Notes under the pieces: model-generated
The model's input: only the letters and a program-made list of their open reading frames with translations
Database searches by the model: none
What the model was told of the DNA's origin: nothing
DNA from: DAIDJM01 sp964250215
GTDB lineage: Bacteria > Pseudomonadota > Alphaproteobacteria > Acetobacterales > Acetobacteraceae
DNA: 12,876 bases
NCBI GenBank assembly: GCA_964250215.1
Contig: CAXUEX010000080.1
Coordinates: 1 to 12,876 of the forward strand
Reading direction: 5' to 3'
In this document: piece by piece, positions 1 to 8,185 of the stretch
How the letters are laid out: each line of letters opens with the position of its first letter
Numbering within the stretch: the stretch's first letter is position 1
Translations under genes and position numbers: made by a program

Positions 1-16
1 GTAGCGACGCGGCTGT

Positions 17-1816
17 TCAGGCAGCCTGCACGCGGACGTAGCTGCCCGGCGCGTCCTCGGTCGGGGTCAGCTTGCCGCTGCCGGGTTGGCGGGCGGGAAC
101 GCGTTCGGGCGCATGGGCCGCAACCCAGCGGTTCCAGTCAGGCCACCAGCTTCCGGCCGTTTCGTTGGCACCCTCCAGCCACGCCTGCGGCGTGGCGGGT
201 AGTTTCTCGTTGATCCAGTGATTGTATTTGCCACCGTCGGGCGGGTTCACCACGCCGGCGATGTGGCCGGAGGCGGCGAGCACGAAGCGGTTTTCTCCGC
301 CCAATAGCTGCACGCCGCGGTAGGTGGAGCGCCATGGGGCGATGTGGTCCTCGCGCGTGGAAAGGAAGTAGGCTGGCACTTTGATCTGGCTCAGGTCGAT
401 TTTCACGCCGTCGATTTCGATCGCGTCGGGCTGCGCAAGTTCGTTCTGCTGGTACATGTGGCGCAGATAGAAGCTTTGCATGTTCGCGGGCATGCGGGTG
501 GAATCGCTGTTCCAGTAAAGCAGGTCGAACGGGAAGGGCTCGTTGCCGAGCAGATAGTTGTTTACCACGAACGACCAGATCAGGTCGTTGGCGCGCAGCA
601 TATTGAAAGTGCCGGCCATGTCGGAGCCTTCCAGATAGCCTTTCGCCTTCATGCGCTCTTCCAGCGCGTTGAGCTGCTCCTCGTCGATGAACACGCCGAG
701 CTCGCCGGCCTCGGCGAAATCGAGCATGGAGACGAAGAAGGTGGCGCTGCGGATGCGCTGGTCTTTCTTCCGCGCCATCCAGGCGAGCGTGGTGGCGAGC
801 AGCGTGCCGCCAAGGCAATAGCCGATGGCATTCACGTCGCGCTCACCGGTGGCGCGTTCGATCGCGTCGAGGGCGGCGAACACGCCTTCCCGCATGTAAT
901 CGGCGAAACTGAGGCCGGCGAGCGTTTCGTCCGGGTTTACCCAGGAGACCATGAACACGGTATGGCCCTGGCCGACGGCATAACGGACAAAACTGTTCTT
1001 CGGGCGCAGGTCGAGGATATAGAATTTGTTGATCCAGGGGGGCAAGATCAGCAGCGGGCGTTTCAGCACGGTCTCGGTGCTCGGTGCATACTGGATGAGC
1101 TGCATCACGCGGTTCTGGAAAACGACTTTGCCGGGGCTGATGGCGATGTTCTCGCCCAGCTTGAACGCATCCGGATCGGTCATGCGCACCTGCAGCCGGC
1201 CGCGGCCGCGTTCCAGGTCGGCGAGCAGATTGTTCAGGCCCCGCAACAGGTTCTCGCCGCCGGTTTCGGCCGTGCGGCGCAGCACTTCGGGGTTGGTGAG
1301 CAGGAAATTGCTCGGGCTCATCGCATCGACGAACTGCCGCGCGTAGAAATCGACCTTTCTCGCGGTCTTCGGATCGAGCCCTTCCACCTGGCGCACGACA
1401 TCGTGCACGTAGCGGGCGGAGAGCAGGTAGCTCTGCTTGATGAAATCGAAAACATCGTGATGCTGCCAAGCTTCGTCACGGAAGCGCTTGTCCCGCGGGT
1501 CGGCCTCGATGACGGGCGGCTCGGCTTGTAGGCCCATCATGCGGCGCGTGGTGTTCTGCCACAGCGTCATGTAATCCTGCCAGAAGCCGATCTGGGCTTC
1601 CACCACGCGCGCGGGGTTGGCCATGAGGCGCCCGGTCATTTCCAGGAAGGCGCTGCCGATGTTCAGCGGGTCGGCGGTGGGCGGGCCATCATGCGGCTGG
1701 CGTTCCAGCCATTCCGCGACGATGCGCTGGGAGCGTTCGGCGATGTCGGCCATGGAGCGGCCGAGCGTGGCGGTATCGGGCAGGCGGAAGGCCGGCTCGG
1801 GCGAGGTTTCGGACAT
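17..1816 (-). CDS. phaC: Class I poly(3-hydroxyalkanoate) synthase
   Basis: Polymerises (R)-3-hydroxyacyl-CoA into polyhydroxyalkanoate on the surface of cytoplasmic storage granules. The 599-residue product has the class I length. An N-terminal PhaC domain (roughly residues 90-270) precedes an alpha/beta-hydrolase domain. The lipase-like box GYCLGG at 332-337 puts the nucleophile at Cys334; Asp490 (in STREDH) and His518 (in ASGHIAG) complete the triad, with spacing like Cys319/Asp480/His508 of the Ralstonia enzyme. I chose the ATG at 1816 because an AAAGGA Shine-Dalgarno lies 11 nt upstream; an in-frame GTG at 1849 would add 11 residues but has no visible ribosome site. The gene is divergent from the lipoprotein operon. 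No phaA, phaB or phasin gene is in the window. The family call is very secure; the exact start is less so. Confidence 0.96.
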   Translation of the reverse strand: MSETSPEPAFRLPDTATLGRSMADIAERSQRIVAEWLERQPHDGPPTADPLNIGSAFLEMTGRLMANPARVVEAQIGFWQDYMTLWQNTTRRMMGLQAEPPVIEADPRDKRFRDEAWQHHDVFDFIKQSYLLSARYVHDVVRQVEGLDPKTARKVDFYARQFVDAMSPSNFLLTNPEVLRRTAETGGENLLRGLNNLLADLERGRGRLQVRMTDPDAFKLGENIAISPGKVVFQNRVMQLIQYAPSTETVLKRPLLILPPWINKFYILDLRPKNSFVRYAVGQGHTVFMVSWVNPDETLAGLSFADYMREGVFAALDAIERATGERDVNAIGYCLGGTLLATTLAWMARKKDQRIRSATFFVSMLDFAEAGELGVFIDEEQLNALEERMKAKGYLEGSDMAGTFNMLRANDLIWSFVVNNYLLGNEPFPFDLLYWNSDSTRMPANMQSFYLRHMYQQNELAQPDAIEIDGVKIDLSQIKVPAYFLSTREDHIAPWRSTYRGVQLLGGENRFVLAASGHIAGVVNPPDGGKYNHWINEKLPATPQAWLEGANETAGSWWPDWNRWVAAHAPERVPARQPGSGKLTPTEDAPGSYVRVQAA

Positions 1817-1923
1817 GCGGGAAGCGATCCTTTCCGCGGCGCGCGGCACAAGCTATGCCGGTGGCCTGGGCTGGCGGGGCGGCGCGGTTGAAATTTTCTG
1901 TCGCAGCGAAGGGTAAGCGGGCG
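1817..1923. promoter_or_regulatory. Divergent intergenic region phaC / lipoprotein operon
   Basis: These 107 nt separate two divergent start codons, so promoters for phaC (minus) and for the five-gene operon (plus) must lie here or overlap the gene starts. A locally AT-richer patch occurs around 1888-1900. I could not identify convincing -35/-10 pairs or an operator palindrome, so the assignment rests on layout alone. Confidence 0.4.
1908..1913 (+). promoter_or_regulatory. Ribosome binding site deciding a GTG start
   Basis: GAAGGG lies 10 nt before the GTG at 1924. The upstream in-frame ATG at 1855 has no comparable site. Starting at 1924 also gives a compact signal peptide that ends at a lipobox-like cysteine. 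Confidence 0.5.
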
Positions 1924-2790
1924 GTGGGGCCGCTTCAACCCGCGCGCGGCGCGGTGCTGGGTTTCGTGCTGGCGTTTGCCGGGTGCGGCCCGAGCCCGGT
2001 GGGCACGCCGGTGACGTGGTGGCACAATCTGGAAGGCGGGGTGATCGCGGAGCGACGGCCGCCGCCACCCGGCGCCGGTCTGCCCTACCCGAAGATGTAT
2101 ACGGTGCCGAAGAAGCCGGTGCTGCCGGATGCCGGGTATCGCGCCGGGCTGGAGGCGCAGCTGGCGGCGGAGCGGGACCGCGCGCGGCAGATTGCGGCGC
2201 GCAATCCCGTGGTGGTGACGGCGGTGCCGAAGCCGCCGCCGCCCGTTTCGCCGCCGCCAACCGGCGCTGGGGCCGATACGAGCCAGACCGCGAATGCCAC
2301 GATCCCGGCCGCCGAAGCGCCGCCCGCGCCGGTGCCGGCAGCGGTGCCTGGTCCGGCCGGGCCGGTGGTGATGGCGGGTGCGCCGGCGGCTTCAGAGGGC
2401 TTGCCGGATATTCCGGGATCGCCCCCGGCGCCGGCGACTTTCGAGGGCGTGCCGGCCGAACCGCTGCCGACACCGCCACCGCCGGTGCGGCCGCTGGCGG
2501 CGTTGCCGGGCTTCGCGGTGCTGTTTCCGCCGGGCGCTTCCGAACTGCCGGACTCGCAGAATGCGGCGCTGAAGGATGTGGTGGAGGGGCGTGGCAAGAA
2601 GATCATCGACGTGGTTGGGCACGGCGACGAGCAATCCGACAGTCCCGAAGGGCAGGAGGCGGCGCTTTCGCTGGGGCTGGCGCGGGCGCGGGCGGTGGCG
2701 GCGGCGCTGGAGAAGCTGCACGTGCCGGAGGGCTCGATCCGGGTGAGCGCGGCTTCGATCGGGCGCGGCGCGACCGTGCGGTACGAGTAG
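1924..2790 (+). CDS. Proline-rich lipoprotein with OmpA-like C-terminal domain
   Basis: Predicted cell-envelope lipoprotein of 288 residues. From the GTG start, a short hydrophobic leader (residues 9-20) ends in FAGC, a lipobox-like site that would lipidate Cys21. Residues 30-60 carry the motif TWWHNLEGG followed by RPPPPGAG, which I recall from hypothetical proteins of Acetobacteraceae and relatives. A Pro/Ala/Gly-rich linker (about 100-195), probably disordered, leads to an OmpA-like domain (about 196-288) with FPPGASEL, VVGHGDE and LSLGLARARAVAAAL; such domains usually bind peptidoglycan. The usual GHTD motif is GHGD here. It heads the run with alaC, hom, glpX and recJ, only 5 nt before alaC. 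An alternative ATG at 1855 would add 23 residues and weaken the signal peptide. The domain call is fairly sure; the cellular role is unknown. Confidence 0.8.
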   Translation: MGPLQPARGAVLGFVLAFAGCGPSPVGTPVTWWHNLEGGVIAERRPPPPGAGLPYPKMYTVPKKPVLPDAGYRAGLEAQLAAERDRARQIAARNPVVVTAVPKPPPPVSPPPTGAGADTSQTANATIPAAEAPPAPVPAAVPGPAGPVVMAGAPAASEGLPDIPGSPPAPATFEGVPAEPLPTPPPPVRPLAALPGFAVLFPPGASELPDSQNAALKDVVEGRGKKIIDVVGHGDEQSDSPEGQEAALSLGLARARAVAAALEKLHVPEGSIRVSAASIGRGATVRYE

Positions 2791-2795
2791 CTGCG

Positions 2796-3998
2796 ATGCC
2801 GGAACAGGAATTCCATCGCATCCGCCGGCTGCCGCCCTATGTGTTCGCGGAGGTGAACGCGGCGAAGGCGCGGGCGCGGGCGGCGGGGCAGGACATCGTC
2901 GATCTCGGCATGGGCAATCCGGATAGCCCGACGCCGGCGCATATCGTGGCGAAGCTGGTGGAGACGGTGGCCGATCCGCGCACGCACCGTTATTCCACCA
3001 GCCGCGGGATTCCCGGGCTGCGGCGGGCGCTGGCGGCGTATTACGCGCGGCGGTTCGGCGTGGCGCTGGATGCCGAGACGGAGGTGATCGCGACGCTGGG
3101 ATCGAAGGAAGGGCTGGCCAATCTGGCGGCGGCGATCACCAGCCCCGGCGATACCATTCTGGTGCCGAACCCTTCGTATCCGATCCATCAGTTCGGCTTC
3201 ATCATTGCCGGGGCGGCGGTGCGCAGCGTGCCGGCCGAGCCGGGGGAGGCGATGCTGGCGGCGCTGGATCGGGCGGTGCGGCATTCGGTGCCGAAGCCGA
3301 GCGCGCTGATCGTGAATTTTCCGAGCAACCCGACGGCCTGGGTGGCCGATCTGGATTTCTATCGCGCGGTGGTGGCGTTTGCGCGGCGGCACGAGATTTG
3401 GGTTCTGTCCGATCTGGCCTATGCGGAAATCTATTTCGGCGACGCACCGCCGCCTTCCATTCTGCAGGTTCCGGGTGCGAAGGACGTGGCGGTGGAGTTC
3501 ACCAGCATGTCGAAGACGTATTCCATGCCGGGTTGGCGGATCGGGTTTGCGGCGGGGAATTCGCGGCTGATTGCGGCGCTGGGGCGGATGAAATCGTATC
3601 TCGATTATGGCGCGTTCACGCCCATTCAGGTGGCGGCGGCGGCGGCGCTGAACGGGCCGCAGGATTGCGTGGCGGAGGTGCGGGCGCTGTATCGCGAGCG
3701 GCGGGATGTGCTGCTGCGCGGGCTTTCGGCGGCTGGGTGGCAGGTGCCGGCGCCGGCGGGCAGCATGTTCGCGTGGGCGCCGATCCCGGAGCGGTTCGCC
3801 GGCATGGGCTCGGTGGCGTTCGCGAAACTGCTGCTGGAACGGGCGCAGGTGGCGGTGGCGCCGGGGCTGGGTTTCGGCGAACATGGGGATGGGCATGTGC
3901 GGATCGGGCTGGTGGAGAACCCGCAGCGGCTGCGCCAGGCGGTTCGCAGCATCCGTTCGTTCTTGATGGCAGAAAGCCCGTTGCGGGCCGCTTCGTGA
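2796..3998 (+). CDS. alaC: PLP-dependent aminotransferase, AlaC type (often labelled LL-diaminopimelate aminotransferase)
   Basis: Fold-type I aminotransferase of 400 residues in the cytoplasm. As I remember the sequences, it follows E. coli AlaC (glutamate-pyruvate transaminase) almost end to end: RLPPYVF near residue 11, MGNPD at 39-43, YSTSRGIP at 66-73, GSKEGLA at 102-108, PNPSYPIH at 124-131, SNPT at 177-180. The PLP lysine is Lys240 in SMSKTYSMPGWRIGF; Asp206 and Tyr209 should contact the pyridine ring, and Arg369 (HVRIGL) should bind the substrate carboxylate. It would make alanine from pyruvate and glutamate. Close homologues in alphaproteobacteria are commonly annotated as LL-diaminopimelate aminotransferase, so substrate is the uncertain part. 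It begins 5 nt after the lipoprotein stop, and its stop meets the next gene's start region, which suggests translational coupling. Confidence 0.9.
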   Translation: MPEQEFHRIRRLPPYVFAEVNAAKARARAAGQDIVDLGMGNPDSPTPAHIVAKLVETVADPRTHRYSTSRGIPGLRRALAAYYARRFGVALDAETEVIATLGSKEGLANLAAAITSPGDTILVPNPSYPIHQFGFIIAGAAVRSVPAEPGEAMLAALDRAVRHSVPKPSALIVNFPSNPTAWVADLDFYRAVVAFARRHEIWVLSDLAYAEIYFGDAPPPSILQVPGAKDVAVEFTSMSKTYSMPGWRIGFAAGNSRLIAALGRMKSYLDYGAFTPIQVAAAAALNGPQDCVAEVRALYRERRDVLLRGLSAAGWQVPAPAGSMFAWAPIPERFAGMGSVAFAKLLLERAQVAVAPGLGFGEHGDGHVRIGLVENPQRLRQAVRSIRSFLMAESPLRAAS

Positions 3999-4003
3999 AC
4001 GAA

Positions 4004-5329
4004 ATGGTCGGCCGCGGCCCCGGCGTGGTGCAGGGCCACACTCCGGGCGCGCTGCGCGTGGGGATTGCCGGCTTGGGCACCGTGGGCGCCGGCGTGCTGC
4101 GCGTGCTGCGCGACAATGCCGAACTGATCGCGCGGCGGGCGGGGCGGCCGATCCGCGTGGTTGCGGTTTCGGCGCGGGACCGCGCGCGGGATCGCGGCGT
4201 GAAGCTGGACGGGGTGGCGTGGCACGACGATGCCGCCGCGCTCGCCGCCGATCCGGATATAGATGCGGTTGTGGAATTGATCGGCGGCGCAGGCGATCCG
4301 GCGCGGCATCTGGTGCTGGCGGCATTGGCCGCGGGCAAGCCGGTGGTGACGGCGAACAAGGCGCTGCTGGCTTGGCATGGGGCGGAGATTGCGCTGGCGG
4401 CGGCACATGCGGGCGTTTCGCTGGCGTTTGAGGCGGCGGTTGCCGGCGGCATTCCGGCGATCAAGGCATTGCGGGAGGGGTTGGCGGCGAACCGCGTGCG
4501 ACGGGTTGCCGGTATCCTGAACGGCACCTGCAATTTCATTCTCACGGCCATGCATGAGCGCGGCCGGGAGTTTGGCGAGGTGCTGAGCGAGGCGCAGAAG
4601 CTGGGCTATGCGGAAGCGGATCCGGGTTTCGATATCGACGGCGTGGATACGGCGCATAAGCTGGCGATCTTGGCGGCGCTTGCGTTCGACCGGCCGGTGT
4701 CGCTGGCGGCTGTGCATGTGGAAGGTATCCGGCATGTGAGCGCGCTGGATATCGCGTTCGCGCGCGAGCTGGGCTATCGCATCAAGCTGCTGGGGATTGC
4801 GCAGCGTGCCGCGACGGGCATCGAAAGCCGCGTGCATCCCTGCCTGGTGCCGCAACATTCTTCGCTGGCGCGGGTGGAGGGCGTGAACAACGCGGTGGTG
4901 GTGGAGGGCGATTTCGTCGGGCGCGTGATGCTGGAGGGGCGCGGTGCCGGAGCGGGGCCGACGGCATCGGCGGTGGTGGCCGATCTGATCGATCTGGCGC
5001 GCGGCAGGTGGGCGCCGGTTTGGGGCGGCGATGCGGCGGGGGCGGCGCTGCCTTCGGCGCGCATGGCGGATTATGTCGGCACGTATTACCTGCGGCTGAT
5101 GGTGACGGACCGGCCGGGCGTGATTGCCGATGTCGCCGGAGCATTGCGGGACTCGGGGGTTTCGCTGGAGAGCATGTTGCAGCACGGCCGGGCGCCGGGC
5201 GAGGCGGTGCCGGTGGTGCTGGTGACGCATGAGACGCGGGAATCGCAGATGCGTGCCGCGATGGCAGCCATCGAGCGGCTGGAGACGGTGCTGGAACGGC
5301 CTTCGCTGATCCGCATCGAGTTCGCCTGA
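4004..5329 (+). CDS. hom: Homoserine dehydrogenase, monofunctional, with ACT domain
   Basis: Reduces aspartate semialdehyde to homoserine, the branch point towards threonine, isoleucine and methionine. The 441-residue protein has the usual monofunctional length and no aspartokinase domain. The nucleotide-binding GLGTVG is at 23-28, TANKALLA contains Lys119, NGTCNF lies at 173-178, and the active-site segment GYAEADP...DGVDTAHK supplies Glu204, Asp215 and Lys219. A C-terminal ACT domain (about 360-441, beginning YYLRLMVTDRPG) is the usual site of threonine feedback control. Two starts are possible: the ATG at 4004 used here, or a GTG at 3995 whose GTGA overlaps the alaC stop. Neither has a strong Shine-Dalgarno, so coupling to alaC translation is likely. 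The family is certain. Confidence 0.96.
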   Translation: MVGRGPGVVQGHTPGALRVGIAGLGTVGAGVLRVLRDNAELIARRAGRPIRVVAVSARDRARDRGVKLDGVAWHDDAAALAADPDIDAVVELIGGAGDPARHLVLAALAAGKPVVTANKALLAWHGAEIALAAAHAGVSLAFEAAVAGGIPAIKALREGLAANRVRRVAGILNGTCNFILTAMHERGREFGEVLSEAQKLGYAEADPGFDIDGVDTAHKLAILAALAFDRPVSLAAVHVEGIRHVSALDIAFARELGYRIKLLGIAQRAATGIESRVHPCLVPQHSSLARVEGVNNAVVVEGDFVGRVMLEGRGAGAGPTASAVVADLIDLARGRWAPVWGGDAAGAALPSARMADYVGTYYLRLMVTDRPGVIADVAGALRDSGVSLESMLQHGRAPGEAVPVVLVTHETRESQMRAAMAAIERLETVLERPSLIRIEFA

Positions 5330-5335
5330 ACCAGC

Positions 5336-5340
5336 GGGAG
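5336..5340 (+). promoter_or_regulatory. Ribosome binding site of glpX
   Basis: GGGAG lies 8 nt before the ATG at 5349. Another ATG at 5345 sits in a different frame only 4 nt from the same site. The homology shows that the 5349 frame is the coding one. Confidence 0.6.
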
Positions 5341-5348
5341 AGTTATGG

Positions 5349-6344
5349 ATGTCGAACGCCGCGTATCAATCGGACCGCAACCTGGCGCTGGACCTGGTGC
5401 GGGTGACGGAAGCTGCTGCGCTGGCTTCGTTCCATTGGATGGGGCGTGGCGACAAGAATGCCGCCGATGGCGCGGCGACGGAGGCGATGCGCCTGGCTTT
5501 CGATACGATGGCGATCGATGGGCGTGTGGTGATCGGCGAGGGCGAGATGGACGAGGCGCCGATGCTGTATATCGGCGAGAAGCTCGGCAGCGGCGGCCCG
5601 GCGATGGATATTGCGGTGGACCCGCTGGAGGGCACGACGCTGACATCGAAGGGCGGCCCGAACGCCATGACGGTTGTGGCGATGGCGGAACGGGGGAAAT
5701 TTCTGCACGCGCCGGATATCTACATGGAGAAGATTGCGGTGGGGGGCGGGCTGCCGCCGGATGTGGTGCATCTGGAAGCCTCGGTGGAGGAGAACCTGCG
5801 CAACCTGGCGCGGGCGCGGAAATGCGATGTTTCCGACCTGGTGATCTGCACGCTGGATCGGGACCGGCACGAGCACATTGTGCGCGCGTGCCGGGAGGCG
5901 CGGACGCGCATCGTGCTGCTGCCGGATGGCGATGTGGCGGCCGCGATCGCGACCATGCTGCCGGAGAGCGGGATCGATATGTTCGTGGGCACCGGCGGCG
6001 CGCCGGAAGGTGTGCTGGCGGCGGCGGCGTTGCGTTGCACGGGCGGGCAGATGCAGGGGCGGCTGAAATTCGAGGATGCGGCGCAGATGACACGGGCGCG
6101 GGAAATGGGCATCGCCGATCCGCACCGGATTTATCGCATCGAGGAGATGGCTGCGGGGGACGTGATGTTTGCCGCGACGGGGGTGACGACGGGCAACATG
6201 CTGCGCGGCGTGCGGCGCGAGGGCGATGGCGCCACCACGCATTCCATCGTGACGCGCAGCAAGAGCGGCACGGTGCGGTATATCGAGGCGCATCACGACT
6301 TTTCCACGAAAACTTGGGGCGATTACTATGCCGAAATGCCCTGA
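5349..6344 (+). CDS. glpX: Class II fructose-1,6-bisphosphatase
   Basis: Hydrolyses fructose-1,6-bisphosphate to fructose-6-phosphate; some bacterial members also act on sedoheptulose-1,7-bisphosphate. The 331-residue length fits the GlpX family. Metal and phosphate site motifs are all visible: GDKNAADGA (Lys36, Asp40), VIGEGEMDEAPMLYIGE (Glu64 and neighbours), and DIAVDPLEGTT (Asp87, Asp91, Glu94), followed by APDIYMEK around 121-128. It lies 19 nt after hom and 16 nt before recJ in the same operon, with no glp regulon genes nearby. In such organisms GlpX is often the main gluconeogenic FBPase, and it can also serve the Calvin cycle; the CbbY-type phosphatase further right makes the latter possible but does not prove it. 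Confidence 0.96.
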   Translation: MSNAAYQSDRNLALDLVRVTEAAALASFHWMGRGDKNAADGAATEAMRLAFDTMAIDGRVVIGEGEMDEAPMLYIGEKLGSGGPAMDIAVDPLEGTTLTSKGGPNAMTVVAMAERGKFLHAPDIYMEKIAVGGGLPPDVVHLEASVEENLRNLARARKCDVSDLVICTLDRDRHEHIVRACREARTRIVLLPDGDVAAAIATMLPESGIDMFVGTGGAPEGVLAAAALRCTGGQMQGRLKFEDAAQMTRAREMGIADPHRIYRIEEMAAGDVMFAATGVTTGNMLRGVRREGDGATTHSIVTRSKSGTVRYIEAHHDFSTKTWGDYYAEMP

Positions 6345-6360
6345 ACGCCTGCGCGCCTGA

Positions 6361-8142
6361 ATGGATGGTGGGGGTGTATTTTCCGGGCCGGCGCTTGGGG
6401 TTGCGTGCAGCCTTACAGGGCGGGCGTGGCAGTGGCGGGAGGCGGAGGACCGGCTGGGCTTGCAGTTGGCACAGAGCCATGGGCTGCCGGAAATTGTGGG
6501 GCGGATCCTGGCGGCGCGACAGATTTCTCCGGAAGCGGCGGCCGATTTTCTGGCGCCGACCTTGCGCGCGATGCTGCCCGACCCCTCGGTTCTCGCCGAC
6601 ATGGAAACGGCCGCGGAACGGCTGGCGGATGCGGTGCAGCGGGCCGAAACGGTGGGGATTTTCGGCGATTACGATGTGGACGGCGCCTGCGCGACGGCGC
6701 TGCTGACGCAATTTTTGCGCGGGCTCGGCTGCGGCGTGCTGACGCATGTGCCGGACCGGATTGCGGAAGGGTATGGCCCGAACGCGCCAGCGCTGCTGCG
6801 CTTTGCCGAGCGCGGTGCAAGGCTGGTGGTTTGCGTGGATTGCGGCACGGCGGCGGGCGATGTGCTGGCGGTGTTGGCCGGGCATGCGGATGTGCTGGTT
6901 CTGGATCACCATAAATGCGAGGGACCGCCGCCGCGCGTGCTGGCGACCGTCAATCCAAACCGTTTCGACTGCGGTTCCGGGCTGCATGATGTTTGTGCTG
7001 CTTCGGTGGCGTTCCTGGCGGCGGTGGCCACCACACGCTGCCTGCGCCGGCGCGGTTATTTCGCGGCGCGGGTGGAACCTTCATTGCTGGAAATGCTGGA
7101 TCTGGTGGCGCTGGCCACGGTGTGCGATGTGATGAAGCTGACCGGGCTGAACCGGGCGCTGGTTGCCGGCGGCTTGCGGCTGCTGGCGAAACGGGCGCGG
7201 CCGGGGCTGGCGGCGCTGCTGGATGTTGCGGGCACGAAATCGCAGCCGAGCGCGGTGACGTGCGGTTTCGCGCTGGGGCCGCGCATCAATGCGGGCGGGC
7301 GGATCAGCGAGGCCGATCTGGGGCTGCGGTTGCTGCTGTGCGAGGACGGTATCGAGGCGCGCGGCTTGGCCGAGCGGCTGGATGCGGCGAACCGGCAGCG
7401 GCAGAGCGTGGAGGCGGGCGTGCTGGCCGAGGCGGTGGCGGCCGCCGAACTTCAGGTGGCGGCGGGTCGGGCGGTGCTGCTGGTGCGCGGGGCGCGATGG
7501 CATCCGGGCGTGGTGGGAATCGTGGCGGGAAGATTGCGCGAACGGTTCAATCGCCCGGCCTGCGTGGGCGGCGGGGCGGAGCTCGTGCGCGGATCGGGCC
7601 GGTCTGTGCCGGGGCTGGATCTGGGGGCGGCGGTGATCGCGGCGCGGCAGGCGGGGCTGCTGACCGCCGGCGGCGGCCATGCGATGGCAGCGGGGTTTTC
7701 GTATGCCGAGGATCGCGAAGCCGCGTTGGGCGATTTTCTGTGCGAGCGGCTGGCGGCTGCGTTGCATTTGCCGCCGGTGGCGCCGCTTTCGGTGGAGGCA
7801 GGTTTTTCGCCCCATGGCGCCACGCTGGATCTGGCGCGGCAGATTGCGCGGCTGGCGCCTTTCGGCAATGGCAATGAAGAGCCACTGCTGGCGTTGCTGT
7901 CGGTGCGCGTGGCGCGGGCGGACCGGATCGGCAACGATGGCCTGACGGTACGCGCGATCGTGGAGGGCGAGGGCGGCGGCCGCGTGAAGTGCCTGGCGTT
8001 CAAATCCGCGGATGGCCGGATTGGCGCGGCGTTGCTGGATCGGGCGGGGGGGCGGCTGCATTTGGCGGGGCATCTGCGCGCGGAGAGCTGGAACGGCAGC
8101 GAGAGTGTGAGTTTCTGCGTGGTGGATGTGGCGGCGGCGTAA
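6361..8142 (+). CDS. recJ: Single-stranded-DNA-specific exonuclease RecJ
   Basis: 5'-to-3' single-strand DNA exonuclease for recombination and repair. The 593-residue protein has the family length. DHH phosphoesterase motifs appear in order: GDYDVDG at 102-108, VDCG at 159-162, LDHH at 181-184, and Asp256 in ATVCDVM. The DHHA1 half has WHPGVVGIVAGRL at 380-392, GSGRSVPGLDL at 411-421 and GGGHAMAAG at 437-445. The C-terminal ~110 residues form the OB-fold-like region, with LAPFGNGNEEP at 498-508. The ATG follows directly after an in-frame TGA (6358-6360) and has no clear Shine-Dalgarno, so translation probably depends on glpX 16 nt upstream. It is the last gene of the operon. Confidence 0.96.
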   Translation: MDGGGVFSGPALGVACSLTGRAWQWREAEDRLGLQLAQSHGLPEIVGRILAARQISPEAAADFLAPTLRAMLPDPSVLADMETAAERLADAVQRAETVGIFGDYDVDGACATALLTQFLRGLGCGVLTHVPDRIAEGYGPNAPALLRFAERGARLVVCVDCGTAAGDVLAVLAGHADVLVLDHHKCEGPPPRVLATVNPNRFDCGSGLHDVCAASVAFLAAVATTRCLRRRGYFAARVEPSLLEMLDLVALATVCDVMKLTGLNRALVAGGLRLLAKRARPGLAALLDVAGTKSQPSAVTCGFALGPRINAGGRISEADLGLRLLLCEDGIEARGLAERLDAANRQRQSVEAGVLAEAVAAAELQVAAGRAVLLVRGARWHPGVVGIVAGRLRERFNRPACVGGGAELVRGSGRSVPGLDLGAAVIAARQAGLLTAGGGHAMAAGFSYAEDREAALGDFLCERLAAALHLPPVAPLSVEAGFSPHGATLDLARQIARLAPFGNGNEEPLLALLSVRVARADRIGNDGLTVRAIVEGEGGGRVKCLAFKSADGRIGAALLDRAGGRLHLAGHLRAESWNGSESVSFCVVDVAAA

Positions 8143-8153
8143 GAGAGAGGGCC

Positions 8154-8181
8154 CGGAGGGCAGCACCCGCCGAGCCCTCCG
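8154..8181. terminator. Inverted repeat between convergent recJ and dehydrogenase genes, candidate terminator
   Basis: CGGAGGGC (8154-8161) and GCCCTCCG (8174-8181) are perfect complements around a 12-nt loop, in the 43-nt gap between two convergent stop codons. The place and the GC-rich 8-bp stem suit a bidirectional terminator. No T-tract follows on the plus strand; on the minus strand the hairpin is followed by a C/T-rich stretch. An intrinsic terminator is plausible, not shown. Confidence 0.5.
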
Positions 8182-8185
8182 AACG

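Noticed and set aside
344..1531. Plus-strand open frame opposite phaC
   Set aside because: phaC has its full catalytic triad on the minus strand; this frame is an antisense artefact rich in Val, His and Ala.
2085..4406. Very long open frame on the minus strand opposite the lipoprotein, alaC and hom genes
   Set aside because: It spans three clearly homologous plus-strand genes, has Arg/Pro/His-rich shadow composition and no recognisable domain; long antisense frames are expected at this GC content.
5086..6987. Minus-strand open frame opposite hom, glpX and recJ
   Set aside because: No domain, Arg/Pro/Ser-rich, and it crosses gene borders of well-supported plus-strand genes.
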